Shown piece by piece: positions 1 to 12,053 of a DNA stretch of 64,000 nt (within the stretch, counting starts at the first letter, position 1; every line of letters starts with the position of its first letter). Made by a program: the position numbers and the translations under genes. The DNA lies in contig CAIIXF020000001.1 in assembly GCA_903813345.2 (NCBI GenBank), positions 54,703,885 through 54,767,884 of the forward strand, given 5' to 3'. The DNA comes from Owenia fusiformis (taxonomy: Eukaryota > Annelida > Polychaeta > Sabellida > Oweniidae). The notes beneath the pieces are model-generated. The model saw nothing but the letters and a program-made list of their open reading frames with translations, was not told where the DNA came from and did not search any database.

Positions 1-820
1 TGTCAATACTTTGTCCGGATGATCTCACTAAATCCCTTTTATTTAAAATAGCGGCAAGGTCCACTGGGAGCAATTTAATATAGTAAGAGTTATTGTCAAA
101 TAACTCTGCTTATTCAAATTAATTGCGCATGCATTGTTAATGAATTGTTTATTAATTGTTTTTACTCAGTTTGTCATCTAAATGACGAAAACAACAAGCG
201 ATTATGCTTCACATATTCTGGTTCTACTTCGTTTTCTTTCTGACGAGAAACCGACTATTTGGGGGTACAGCTAGAATACATTCAAAAGTTCTTTATCTAT
301 GTGTCATACTATCTTGGGGTAGAACTAAGATACATTTCAAAAGCAGCTCTTTATTTATATCTCTGCATACCAAGTGATACAAAATACAATATCGATTACA
401 ATGAATGAAAGAAATATCTCCTAATCTGACAAAATCGAAGAAACCGCTTTGCACATGTACTTCCAAGACCCCGAAATACGTCCCCTACCTGAAAGAAGGT
501 TCACGTCGTGGCTCGCTGGGCCTCGGAATCTCCTTGTGTTACTCCCGCCTTCTACAGCTCTTTATTGCCGATCCATTGACTCATCGATTTATGGATCGTA
601 ACCCCGATGGTGTTTTGAATAAGGGATTTTATTGCGCAAACTGACTTTATGATCGTTGATTAGGCCTATCTTGAAAAAACTTATCTTAATAGAAAAAGGA
701 AGCATAACCCTGAAACTTGATTTTAATAATCGCAATCATATTCAGGATGATTAAAGGTACAGTATAACACAAGATTAGAAAACAAAATATTATTTTCCAC
801 CTTTTACGCACACTATCAAA
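1..820. other. Intergenic, no gene identified
   Basis: No recognisable gene. The stretch at about 440-610 is visibly richer in G and C than its AT-rich surroundings and is open in several frames. One plus-strand frame, from about 431 to 595, reads through 50-odd codons containing the string YFQDPEIRPLPE, but I do not recognise a family and see no convincing splice sites. Confidence 0.5.
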
Positions 821-1791
821 TACAGGGTGAGCCAAAAAAGGTAACCCAATCGAAGCCTAATAACCAGTATGGGTAAGTCATATTTGGTACAATTGAACAT
901 TGTTCAATAATGTTCTTTAATTCTTAATTCTTTAATTTTTAATTCTTTAATTCTTAAAGTTTCATTTGTTTATTGATAATGACTCAGATGCGAGTAGGTA
1001 GTTACCAGTTTCACCACCAAGTGGCTCGTTCGGGTCAGATAGTATGGTGGGTATAGTAAAAAGTTCCCTTTAACTTAAATATTTATATGTTTATTGGTTC
1101 AATTTTCAGACCACCCTTATGTATCTAATAGTAATGCAAATTAAAATATGTTCAGTAAATGTGATTTTATAATGGGGTCTATGGGGAATCTCCCCGAACT
1201 AGAAGTCACATTTCAAAAAAAATATATATCAAAGTTGATAAATAGTTTTCCATCATATTTCTGGATGCACTTTAACATGTAGATTTCAAATATGACATCA
1301 CTAAAACAGAATTTTGATGAATTCAATGACATAAATTAAGATTTTTTCAACTCGCATCTAGTCTATTGTCACTATTTTATGGCTATTTTACAGAACATGC
1401 TCAAAATGCGGGTCTTGTCTTGTCAAACTTGAACGCATCGGGTGAAGTTTTCTGACTACACGCTCACATATATCTTGTGTAATGGCTCTCATTCACCTTC
1501 TTAACTCCTTGGTGCTTCTTGGATTGTCAATATTCACATATTTTCTTTGAAATAGTCACACAGGTAGAATTCCGGGAGTTGGTATTAGGTGATTTTGGTA
1601 TGTTTTTGCATTTGGAGCATGTTTTGAAAAGTAGCCATAAAATTGTGACCATTAGAAGTAGACCAATGAAACCTAGAAAAATGAAAGAAAATTGAACCAG
1701 GTTCAATTGTGCTTAAATATGACCTAAAACCCATACTGGATGACTTATTGATTACGATTTGTTCGGGTTACCTTTTTTGGCTCACCCTGTA
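821..1791. mobile_element. Mariner-type MITE with 25-bp perfect terminal inverted repeats
   Basis: The left end CAGGGTGAGCCAAAAAAGG (from 823) and its continuation through GTAACCC are matched perfectly, in inverted orientation, by the right end finishing at 1789. A TA dinucleotide flanks each end (821-822 and 1790-1791), as expected for a Tc1/mariner target duplication. There is no transposase, so the element is non-autonomous. About 390 bp of its interior is a second, unrelated MITE (981-1368), so the original element was roughly 570 bp. Confidence 0.85.
981..1368 (+). mobile_element. MITE family B, copy 1 (nested)
   Basis: This is a dispersed element whose two ends carry an inverted AGATGCGAGTAG-like motif. 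The left end continues into GGTAGTTACCAGTTTC and a conserved palindromic block close to CCACCAGGTGGC. Other copies are at 31726-32153 (inverted), 38259-39334 (inverted and interrupted), 61084-61609 (same orientation) and a 37-bp left-end scrap at 46610-46646. It has no coding capacity. Here it lies inside the TA-flanked MITE, so it inserted later. Confidence 0.75.
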
Positions 1792-3866
1792 CAAGTCTCG
1801 TTGTTCTAGAACATGTACAAACTATCAGTATGCAGCTAATTGACGTTGCAAAATATCTAATTTACAGCATTTCAAGATGGACACTGGTGATAAGCATGGA
1901 GAGAACATACCTATCGCCATCGACCTTTGTTGATTAATTCGCCATTTAATAATCAACATGCAATTTCCTAATGATTTCGTTTTGATTATTCGGGAAAGTT
2001 CATATTTCAATATTCTACAGTTAGCTGTTTAAATATATGTAAGCACATCGTGTTGAATCATGGGATCTTCATAGATTTTCCAGACAGGATATCTAAATAA
2101 ATAATGTTGTTGAGAAAATGTGATCTATCATCTAATATGAGCGACGTTGAAGATTTTGGGGCTTTGGCGCAGTGGCAAGTGAGGGCATCGTGACACTCTC
2201 CGTTTTCAAGTCTATTAATAAAATTTCGAACTTGAAGAAGGTTGCAATTGATAATGAAAGTAGTTTTAATAAGCAAATATACTTTTGTTTTGCGTTTCCC
2301 TAAATTTTTCTTTGATAGTCATATCGATTTGGCTATCTGGAAAAGTAAAGATGCAATGCAAAACCATTATACAGAATCCCGTGCCTGTGCTGCTTTCATT
2401 TGCTGGGTCCATCAAGATATGTTATCCGTATATACACCCCACTTAGAATGTACAGTTGTAGCGTGAGAAGAGTGTATTCTTTTAATTTCCTATTGTTTTT
2501 TAAAGAATGAACACTTGGCAAGCTATCAAAAAAACAATGTCAATAAAAGACAATCGGCAATTTTTCATAGTTTCTATCCTTTAAAAACCATTTGTAGATG
2601 CTTAGGAGAAATAATGGTCTCAAGCATTTGACCCTAATGTTTCACCTTATGGCCAGTACTCATGGTTTATCAAATTACATAATATACGCTCATCATCACA
2701 TTAGTTATATCATGAAAACCTCGGAACTATATTTCTGGACCACGCCACTTGTATGGATCGCGTCACCTTTAATCATCATGGTGAAAGCGATAGGAAATGA
2801 TCAATTCTGTCACTCCTTCTACATGTCGAAGACTAGATGCTAATTAATAAGATGTTACACGAAACATCACAGTTTGTAATCTATGAGCAAATTAGATAGA
2901 TTTGGAAGCCGACATTTGTATTAAAGCTCAGTTTTTAAATATAATCGAATTCGTGTTTTGCCTAGCGTTTTAGAGCCAACATGGAAAACGTTTATAATTA
3001 GACTATCAGCATTTCTATATCCATTAGTCTTTCTATTTGTTACGAGATAACTATGATATATTATGCATGCAGACTGTCAAATTATCAGAAGATGTGTAAG
3101 CGCCATGTGCAAAATGCGTTTATTGACTACTTATCTTTTAGAATTGGATACTAAACAGGAAATATTCAAACATTTCGAATTTCAATTTAATATCTTAACG
3201 TTTAATTGTATAATTTATAATCTTAACGTTTAATTGTATATATTTACATGGCATTGGCAAACATACTTCTAGAAATTGATACACCTGTTTGCCTGCCTGT
3301 TTGTCCATGGCGAGCATTTATTATGGTGGTCCGGAGAGTGGTAGAGTGATTCGACCATTCTCATTCGGAATGCATAAGCAGTACCATACATCTCCTTTAA
3401 TTTCTTTTGATTACTGATCAATTTAGAATATATCAATGTTAAAGTCAGCTAGGTAAATAAAAACGGATGCAAATAACATTATTGATTGGATTGAAATTCA
3501 TTCCAACACTCTCTGCGATTGCTCCCCGACGTTCCACTGACATCGTTCTGTTTTTCTACATGCTTGAACGGAGTCGGCAACAACAAAGGTACGTGTTGCA
3601 TGCCATCAACTAAGTACACATTGCTGTAACAAGCTTTTGAAAGAAAGAGTCGAGTGCCATATTAAACTTGCCTGAGATATTGAGAATAATCAAACTATGT
3701 TAATATTATTTCTGTAATCGTCAAGAACATGATATATCTGAAGGACCCCCGCCAAATGCTACATTATAACACGTCAGAATTTAATTTGGAACCCAAGACA
3801 TACAGATCAAACAAAAATTAACATCCAATTACTTTATTCGTCCAGAAAAAGCGGGTTTTGGTTGTG
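1792..3866. other. Intergenic, no gene identified
   Basis: Ordinary AT-rich sequence. Minus-strand positions about 2058-2240 are somewhat richer in G and C and stay open for over 60 codons, but show no family signature and no clear splice partner. About 3188-3242 carries a short near-direct repeat of TATCTTAACGTTTAATTGTA-like sequence. Confidence 0.4.
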
Positions 3867-4366
3867 NNNNNNNNNNNNNNNNNNNNNNNNNNNNNNNNNN
3901 NNNNNNNNNNNNNNNNNNNNNNNNNNNNNNNNNNNNNNNNNNNNNNNNNNNNNNNNNNNNNNNNNNNNNNNNNNNNNNNNNNNNNNNNNNNNNNNNNNNN
4001 NNNNNNNNNNNNNNNNNNNNNNNNNNNNNNNNNNNNNNNNNNNNNNNNNNNNNNNNNNNNNNNNNNNNNNNNNNNNNNNNNNNNNNNNNNNNNNNNNNNN
4101 NNNNNNNNNNNNNNNNNNNNNNNNNNNNNNNNNNNNNNNNNNNNNNNNNNNNNNNNNNNNNNNNNNNNNNNNNNNNNNNNNNNNNNNNNNNNNNNNNNNN
4201 NNNNNNNNNNNNNNNNNNNNNNNNNNNNNNNNNNNNNNNNNNNNNNNNNNNNNNNNNNNNNNNNNNNNNNNNNNNNNNNNNNNNNNNNNNNNNNNNNNNN
4301 NNNNNNNNNNNNNNNNNNNNNNNNNNNNNNNNNNNNNNNNNNNNNNNNNNNNNNNNNNNNNNNNNN
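3867..4366. other. Assembly gap of 500 N
   Basis: An uninterrupted run of exactly 500 N. The round length suggests a placeholder gap, not a measured one. Open frames that cross it have no meaning. It sits just left of the repeat-rich element at 4411-8861, so the assembler probably broke on repeats. Confidence 0.99.
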
Positions 4367-4848
4367 GTCTAAAAACAATACGAAAACAATAAAATACTAC
4401 AAAATAAGCTGAGTGGCCCTTAATAAAAAAGTATACCCAACTTCAAAGCTAGGATACTAGAATTCTGAATTTTTAAAAAACGAAGGTAGCAGTTAAAGGC
4501 CCCTTTTGTTCTGAAAGGTGGTAAAATCAGCACTGTGCCAAGTTAGCATTTTTTGTGTTAAAACATTATTAATGTTCAAATTGATACTTGTTTTATGTTC
4601 TTCACAGTTTGCATAATTTTGCATAACTTTTAATTGGTAACTCCCTCTCGAGAAATTGGAATCGAAGAGTCTCTTGAACAGCAAATGAAACTTCTACTTG
4701 TTGATATGCAGGTTTGAAGTCTATTATATTCCCATGTAAAGACAACAACCCTTGCTGAAATCCTCATTTTCCCAGAAGAACTCGAGTTTATTGAGTCTAA
4801 ACGAGTAGATTCATGTGGGACAGTATTGCTAGAATCCATTTTAAAAGT

Positions 4849-7800
4849 AACTAGACATGTAAATTGAACAAGTTCAATTTAAGACTCCAGATTTAAAACT
4901 TTTTTTAAGCTGAGTCATCCAGTACTTGTAAGCTGAGTCATTCAGAATAAGCTGAGTCAGCTAGAATATAGACATTTAGACAACTTTTAAGAAGGCTATC
5001 TTCGACTCTATTGGCTTAACATGGGGATATCATCATATCGACTTTTCGAGACTTCAAACCGCTATAACTATCTAACCAGAAGTTAGATTGAAATTTGGTT
5101 TAAAGATTCTGATTTCTGAGAAAATTCTACCCTTAATTCATAACTCATACGTTAAATTTGGAGAATTTTTTATTTTGACCTACATTTCGGACACCATATC
5201 TCAAAAGTGGGTCAAAAAACTTTCTGACGGCAGAAGGCTAACACTATAAGCACACTCTTTGCTACCTGTATACAAAATTTTGAACCAAATCCTTAAAGTG
5301 TAATGTCAGAATCGCAAAAATAAGGAAAAACTATGAATTTGACCTAGATCTTGACCAAGGCATTTTTGCGTCCAAATTTTAAAGCTAGATAGCCTTCGAG
5401 GTCCCCTCCTTTTATAGGCTTTCAGAATATTAAGCTGTACTCAGTCTATATCTGGTATTTTACACTTCAAAAAATCCTTTTTCTCATTGACATAACATGG
5501 GGCACCAAATTTAGCGATTTTTGAGCTTTCAAAACGCCATAACTTTCAAACCGGAAGTCGGATCGAAATTTGGTTTGCAGATCCGGATTCCTGACAAAAT
5601 TCTACCCCTAATTCATAACTCATACGTTAAATTTGGAATTTTTTTATTTTGACCTACTTTTTGGACACGCCATAACTTCCGAACCGGAAGTTGGATTGAA
5701 ATTTGGTTTGCAGATTCAGATTCCTGAGAAAATTCTACCCTTAATTCATAACTCATACGTTGAATCTGGAGAACTTTTTATTTTGACCTACTTTTCGGAC
5801 ACCATATCTCAAAAGTGGGTCAAAATACTTTCTGACGGCAAAAGGCTAACACTATTAGCACACTCTTTGCTACCTGTATACAAAATTTTGAAGTAAATTA
5901 TTAAAGTGTAGTGTCAGAATCGTAAAAATAAGGAAAAACTATGAATTTGACCTAGATTTTGACCTAGGCATTTTGGTGTCCAAATTTTGAAGATATGTAG
6001 CTTTTGAGGTCCTCTTCTTTTATAAGCATTCATTATGTTAAGCTGTACTCAGTCAATATCCTGTATTTTACAGTTCGAAAAAGTCTTTTTTCCCATTGAC
6101 TTAACATAGGCACCAAATTTAGCGATTTTTGAGCTTTCAAAACGCCATAACTTCCGAACCAGAAGTCCGATCCAAATTTGGTTTGCAGATTCGGATTCCT
6201 GAGATCATTCTACACTTATTTCATAACTCACATGTTGAATTTGGAGAGTTTTTTGTTCTGACCTACTTTTCGGACGCAATATCACCAAATCGGTAAGAGT
6301 AATCAAAAAACGATTTGCCTTACGGAATTAGCGTTTTTTCCAAGGAACATGATGAAAAAAACCCGGATCAAAAATATTGAAAGACGACTGAGAAAAGTGG
6401 TGAATTAGTGAAAATCCAAGATTTGACCTAGTTCTTGACCTATGACCTAGATAGAAATTTGACCTAATTTCCCAGAAAGCCGGATACAGTTCTTAGTTAA
6501 CCATGTTAGTTGGATTAAGTAAGCTGTTATAGTTGACGAGAAATTTGGTGAGGAGGAAGAATAATAATAACTAGACATGTAAATTGAACAAGTTCAATTT
6601 AAGACTCCAGATTTCACATTTTTTTTAAGCCGAGTCATCCAGAACTTGTAAGCTGAGTCATTCAGAATAAGCTGAGTCAGCTAGAATATAGACATTTAGA
6701 CAACTTTTAAGAAGGCTATCTTCGACTCTATTAGCTTAACATTGGGATATCATCATATCGACTTTTCGAGACTTCAGACCGCTATAACTATCTAACCAGA
6801 AGTTAGATCGGAATTTGGTTTAAAGATTCTGATTCCTGAGAAAATTCTACCCTTAATTCATAACTCATACGTTAAATTTGGATAATTTTTTATTTTGACC
6901 TACATTTCGGACACCATATCTCAAAAGTGGGTCAAAAAACTTTCTGACGGCAGAAGGCTAACACTATAAGCACACTCTTTGCTACCTGTATACAAAATTT
7001 TGAAGCAAATCCTTAAAGTGTAATGTCAGAATCGCAAAAATAAGGAAAAACTATGAATTTGACCTAGATTTTGACCAAGGCATTTTTGCGTCCAAATTTT
7101 AAAGCTAGATAGCCTTCGAGGTCCCCTCCTTTTATAGGCTTTCAGAATTTTAAGCTGTACTCAGTCTTTATCTGGTATTTTACACTTCAAAAAATCCTTT
7201 TTCTCATTAACATAACATGGGGCACCAAATTTAGCTTTCAAAACCCCATAACTTTCGAACCGGAAGTCGGATCGTAATTTGGTTTGCAGATTTGGATTCC
7301 TGACAAAATTCTACCCCTAATTCATAACTCATACGTTAAATTTGGAATTTTTTTATTTTGACCTACTTTTTGGACACGCCATAACTTCTGCACCGGTAGT
7401 CGGATCGAAATTTGGTTTGCAGATTCGGATTCCTGAGAAAATTCTACCCTTAATTTATAACTCATACGTTGAATCTGGAGAACTTTTTATTTTGACCTAC
7501 TTTTCGGACACCATATCTCAAAAGTGGGTCAAAATACTTTCTGACGGCAAAAGGCTAACACTATTAGCACACTCTTTGCTACCTGTATACAAAATTTTGA
7601 AGTAAATTATTAAAGTGTAGTGTCAGAATCGTAAAAATAAGAAAAAACTATGAATTTGACCTTGATTTTGACCTAGGCATTTTGGTGTCCAAATTTTGAA
7701 GCTATGTAGCTTTTGAGGTCCCCTTCTTTTATAAGCATTCATTATGTTAAGCTGTACTCAGTCAATATCCTGTATTTTTCACTTCGAAAAAGTCTTTTTT

Positions 7801-8276
7801 CCCATTGACTTAACATAGGCACCAAATTTAGCGATTTTTGAGCTTTCAAAACGCCATAACTTCCGAACCGGAAGTCTGATCCAAATTTGGTTTGCAGATT
7901 TGGATTCCTGAGAAAATTCTACATCTTTTTCATAGCTCACACATTCGATTTGGAGCATGTTTAGGCGTGACCTACATTTCGGACGCCGTATCTCAAAATC
8001 GGTAAGAGTAATCAAAATTCTGATGTCATATCTTTGATTCGCCTTTTTCTAAGCTACACGATGAAAAAAAGATGAAGGAGTTACGAAGAATATTGACGAA
8101 GATATGATGAAGAATGTTGAAAATGTAAGATTTGACCTAGTTCTTGACCTTTGACCTAGATAAAAATTTGACCTAATTTCCCAAAAAGCCGGTTTCAGTC
8201 TTTAGTTAACCATGTAAGTTGGATTAAGTAAGCTGTTATAGTTGACGAGAAATTTGGTGAGGAGGAAGAAAAAAGA
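4849..8276. repeat. 1,720-bp tandem duplication with about 100-bp internal repeats
   Basis: The motif CTAGACATGTAAATTGAAC occurs at 4851 and again at 6571, exactly 1,720 bp apart, and near-identical sequence follows both to a shared GTGAGGAGGAAGA end (about 6550 and 8256). Each unit contains four copies of a roughly 100-bp submotif built around CGAACCGGAAGT, GGTTTGCAGATTC and CATAACTCATACGTT, at about 5055, 5528, 5661, 6142, 6775, 7243, 7382 and 7855. Two 87-codon open frames (5633 and 7342) are the same submotif in each unit and are not evidence for a gene. Confidence 0.85.
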
Positions 8277-8415
8277 ATAATAATAATAATAATAATAATA
8301 AAGAAAACAGGCAAAAACAATAGACTCCAGATTTTCAATCTGGAGTCTAATAATAATAATAAAGAAAACAGGCAAAAACAATAGACTCCAGATTTTCAAT
8401 CTGGAGTCTAATAAT
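8277..8415. repeat. (TAA)n tract and duplicated 27-nt hairpin
   Basis: A TAA microsatellite leads into two 61-bp direct repeats. Each ends in a perfect palindrome (8322-8348 and 8383-8409) whose arms are AGACTCCAGATT and AATCTGGAGTCT, separated by TTC. The same AGACTCCAGATT opens each 1,720-bp unit (4882 and 6602), so it looks like the terminal inverted repeat of the duplicated element. Confidence 0.8.
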
Positions 8416-8861
8416 AGGGGTTCCATAAACAGTACATTGGACTTGCTTTTTAGAACTTTTTGTTGGTTCTTACTGCTCAGGTGTCAGTTGAACCATTTTG
8501 CAGGCCTATTTTAGAATAAGTTCAGCTTTTTGCCAAACCTTTTTTCATACGAGAGTTACTTAGTCCCAACTCCAGTTCAATATGGAAAGCCTGTCATCTA
8601 ACTTAATGTAACAGAAAAAATACTATGCCAATTACACATCAATTGCCACACAGGAAGGTAACTTGGCATAGTGCTAATTTTAACACCTCTCATAGTGGTC
8701 AAGATTGCCCAGTCATACATGACAGTTACAAAATGATCTTGGTACCATTTGATGGAGAATAAATCAGGCTTTTTACTACTACTTTTATATTTTAAAAAAC
8801 TGCTTAGGATTCTAGTAGTTTGGATTTGAAGTTGGGTATATTTTTTTGTGGACGCCCTGTA

Positions 8862-10279
8862 TAAGGAATAACTGACCCCCCGTCTGACTTACTTGATTTG
8901 ATTTAAAGATTCTCGCAATCTTTATCCAATCAGCGTTTGCGAGTGTGTCGGCTCACGTATAAAAGGCGAATCCAACTCAAATCCATGCAGGGGTGTATGA
9001 GGTACTCGAATAGGAGAGCTCGTGAAATCTGAATTTATATGCACATGGTCAATGTTTACACATGTTTGGAGTTATTGAAGAAAATGTGATATGGGTGTGG
9101 TTCCGAATTTGAAGTCATTGCTGGAAAATATGATTTTAATACGTGAAATTATATCTATAAATACAGCACTAAAAATAACAGCACACATGAAGTACATGTA
9201 TGATTGTGTCCAGAAATGTTTGAAACCCTTACAGAAAATTCTGTCTGCATTTTGTCACCATTGCTCTTTCTTCCCGCATTCTAGTGCTGTTTGAATGAAT
9301 ATATCAATAAATGTATTTCTAACTAAAATATATCACATTTTTTGTGAAACCACAAACATTTAGATCATAAAAAAATATTCAATACTTGAGTGAGCACGAT
9401 ATGCAAGGGTTACTAAGTTGACACAGTAAATGACCACTGATATTGTGTTAGCAAATATGTATTAGCAGAATACGCTGTGTGCATGGACTAACACCCCTCA
9501 CTTTCATATTGAAGTGACTAATTGGTTTATGTTTACGTTTTAATGTGTTTTGGGTTCCTTGTTACAGCAAGGGGGGCCAGTAAAGTAGACTAACATGTTT
9601 GCATGGCAAATTTTGATCGAATATGTGAGACACTTTAAGCGGCAAAAAATGACAATTTTATATTCTCTTTAGTAAGAATTGCATCCCCCTTGGAGAAAGG
9701 TGTCTTACGGGCCTGGAGTTGCCTCCAAATTCTTGCATATATTCATTGGGATGGGAACACCACTTATCACATGCAATTGTAAAAAGGTTATGTTCATTTC
9801 TACGATGTAATCCTTTTGATCTTTAATTGCCTTTCCTATTTCAAGACACTGCATATAGAACTGGAGAGTTTATAAATGTATTGCAATGAGCCCCATCTGC
9901 GTCTTTAACTTTAGGATGAGTCAAATTGCGTCGCAATATGAAAATTTGTGATGAGTATAACAATCGTATTCATGGTTATTGGTGAAAAACTACCCATAAA
10001 GTACCTGAAGTGCGTTTGAGTGAGAATATTTTTGTCGTAATATCGGTTGATGAGACTGGAAAGCAATGTTTGATTGAGAAACGAGTTGAGTTTACGTTCA
10101 AACGAAGATTAACGCCCGTAGCCTTCTTAATATGCACTATAAATTTTCCTTACCCTATTTTTGATCATTGCCTTACTTTATTACTTCATTCAGTATTAAT
10201 ACAAAATGGTACCAATAAATATATAGTTCACCGAGTTCACATAGTTTTTTTGCGGATGGATAAATATATTGTATTGTCT
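8862..10279. other. Intergenic, no gene identified
   Basis: AT-rich sequence with scattered short open frames and no recognisable coding signature, RNA gene or repeat. Confidence 0.4.
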
Positions 10280-10859
10280 TTAAAGGGTTCCGATTAGCAT
10301 CCCGTATAAAAACAATATGGCGGCTCCAGGCGAATCAACTGGATCAGTCCATTTTTAAGAAATAAGGGGAGTTCTGTAAAATCCAGTTTATTGAAATTGT
10401 CTTTGAGATAAAGTAATCCGTTTATAATGATTTTGAAAACGTTATCCAAAGAGTGATTGCGTTCAAATAATACATGTACAACAGCCAATATAAATTCTTG
10501 TATTAGAAACCGGTTTGTCTTGCTTTGTTTCATTTGTAGGATATTTCATATGCCAAGCTGTGTGCTATTACGTTATGGGGAAATTTAGATGCCACTTTTT
10601 ACTTATTATACACAAATAGAAGATCCTGAAACTTCACCCATAAATGTGGAATTGATTTGTCAAAATAAAAATCACCCTTTTATAAATGTGTGACGATCTA
10701 TAATATACTTATGCTATATAACAGTTAGAGGTGTTGACACAACGACTTCGAACCTGTGAACCCTTGAGTATTATTCCGGGATCGGGCCTTTTATACTAAA
10801 CGGTGAGCAACACCAGAAACGAGCGTTCGATTTGCTAAACGATATGCGTCACCCTTTAA
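10280..10859 (-). mobile_element. TTAA-flanked MITE family D, copy 1
   Basis: A 572-bp insertion runs from 10284 to 10855 between TTAA (10280-10283) and TTAA (10856-10859). Its ends are AGGGTTCCG and, read inward from the other side, AGGGTGACGC, giving a short AGGGT terminal inverted repeat. Precise TTAA duplication is the hallmark of piggyBac-type transposition. A second copy in opposite orientation lies at 54274-54826 between the two genes. There is no transposase, and internal open frames are shared only because the DNA is shared. Confidence 0.8.
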
Positions 10860-11359
10860 GGGAGAGCAAACATAGACAATTACATCATCTTAATAGACAA
10901 AAATTATAACTACAAAGGAACATTGTTTGAGTTCACTGATAATATCATGATCGGCATGTGATTTCTCACAGTGCAACTTTATGTAAATAAGGATCCGGAG
11001 TTATTTTATTACTTTAAAGCAACTAAATGATAGAAAGATGTAGCACACTCAATGATGAACTAACCATTTATGAAAATATCGACTCTACCACCGAGTATAA
11101 TTTGTTGAACTTAATTGTTTGAAATTATTCACTCAATAGTATGATTATACGCTTTGTAGTTTTATTATATGTCATGTTTAATTTTTTGTAGAATCTAGTT
11201 CGGAAGTATTTGAACTTTAGTACAAATTAATATTATTTTTTCTTCTCAAATTGCCGTATACAGTAACTGTTCATTAGTAACTCCCTTTTAAATATACATG
11301 CGATCTATTATATTAATCTTTCTCATTTCAATTGCCTACTATCGGACAATAACACATGA

Positions 11360-11503
11360 CTAGGAAGGGGTTTCTCTGAGCAAGTGGTAAACCAAAGTTT
11401 CGACATACTGTATATTTTCATCATAGGAGCTAGAATGACATCCTTCTGTGATTAGATGTTGCATTTCTTCCAAGAAATTTACTTTGTGATTAGGTGATAC
11501 CAT
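11360..11503 (-). CDS. Candidate terminal coding exon, unidentified gene
   Basis: On the minus strand, a TTTGCAG acceptor-like site is followed immediately by ATG and 47 sense codons ending in TAG. The reading includes LEEMQHLITEG and YDENIQYVETLVYHLL, which look amphipathic and protein-like. The segment just upstream (11,479-11,562) is open in a different frame (DTDTSESQANSLVEDI), again after a CAG acceptor, so the two could be one exon with a frameshift. I do not recognise the family. Confidence is low because there is no homology anchor. Confidence 0.25.
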   Translation of the reverse strand: MVSPNHKVNFLEEMQHLITEGCHSSSYDENIQYVETLVYHLLRETPS

Positions 11504-11967
11504 CTGCAAATATCTTCAACTAATGAATTTGCCTGCGATTCAGATGTATCAGTATCATAAACCTGAGGTTATGTTACAATTTTAATTAGTGTTTCACAGA
11601 ATATATTATGACAAGCTTGTAATTTGAAGGATGAGGTGAAAAGAACATAAATTCCATCACAAAACAGTAGAAAACGTTAGCGTTTCAAGCAATTCGAATC
11701 TTTTAGATGATCACATTGGTACGACGTCAGATACTGTACATCACGGCGTAACATTGTAATTGTTCGACAAAATGCAAACATTTACGCGATAAATATGCGC
11801 AATGTTCCTCCCAGTAATTGCAAAAGTTTTATTATTCGTGGAATCTTCTTAAAAACTGCAAGTTTTGTTCAGATCAATGTGCACTTCAATACAATTCTAT
11901 ATTAAGAAAGGTTGTGTCACGATATACAGAATTAGAATCACCAGAAAGTAGACATTTCAAACCCTAC

Positions 11968-12053
11968 CCGCTTTCTTCTTTGTCGCGCTTTTCGGCCATG
12001 CGCTCTCGTTGTCGCACCGTCTTTCTAGACTCTTTCACAGAGCCCCTTGTCAT
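11968..12053 (-). CDS. Candidate first coding exon, unidentified gene
   Basis: On the minus strand, an ATG at 12053 opens 28 codons of strongly charged sequence (containing KTVRQRERMAEKRDKEE) and then meets a GTAGGG donor at 11967. Local GC content is well above background. The exon would end with two bases of an incomplete codon, and no matching downstream exon was found. The segment at 11360-11503 is in the wrong phase to join it directly. It could be the start of a small basic protein gene or a chance GC-rich island. Confidence 0.25.

Larger units (their letters stand above)
4411..8861. mobile_element. 4.4-kb element with degenerate terminal inverted repeats
   Basis: The left segment (AAGTATACCCAACTTC at about 4429) and the right segment (inverse complement, about 8829-8847) match. 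The similarity continues inward: the left GCACTGTGCCAAGTTA block is mirrored by a right-hand block near 8650. The right end finishes GGACGCCCTG followed by TA (8860-8861), resembling mariner-type MITE termini. The left terminus is degraded and lies close to the N gap. The core is occupied by the 1,720-bp tandem duplication described separately. No transposase frame was seen. Confidence 0.6.

Noticed and set aside
2058-2276. 72-codon minus-strand frame
   Set aside because: Slightly GC-richer than its surroundings but with no domain, no splice partner and no repeat copy.
3818-4412. Open frames of about 180 codons on both strands
   Set aside because: They consist almost entirely of N and reflect only the assembly gap.
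5633-7605. Two nearly identical 87-codon frames
   Set aside because: They fall at the same place in the two copies of the 1,720-bp tandem unit. There is no family signature, and the submotif is repeated in other frames.
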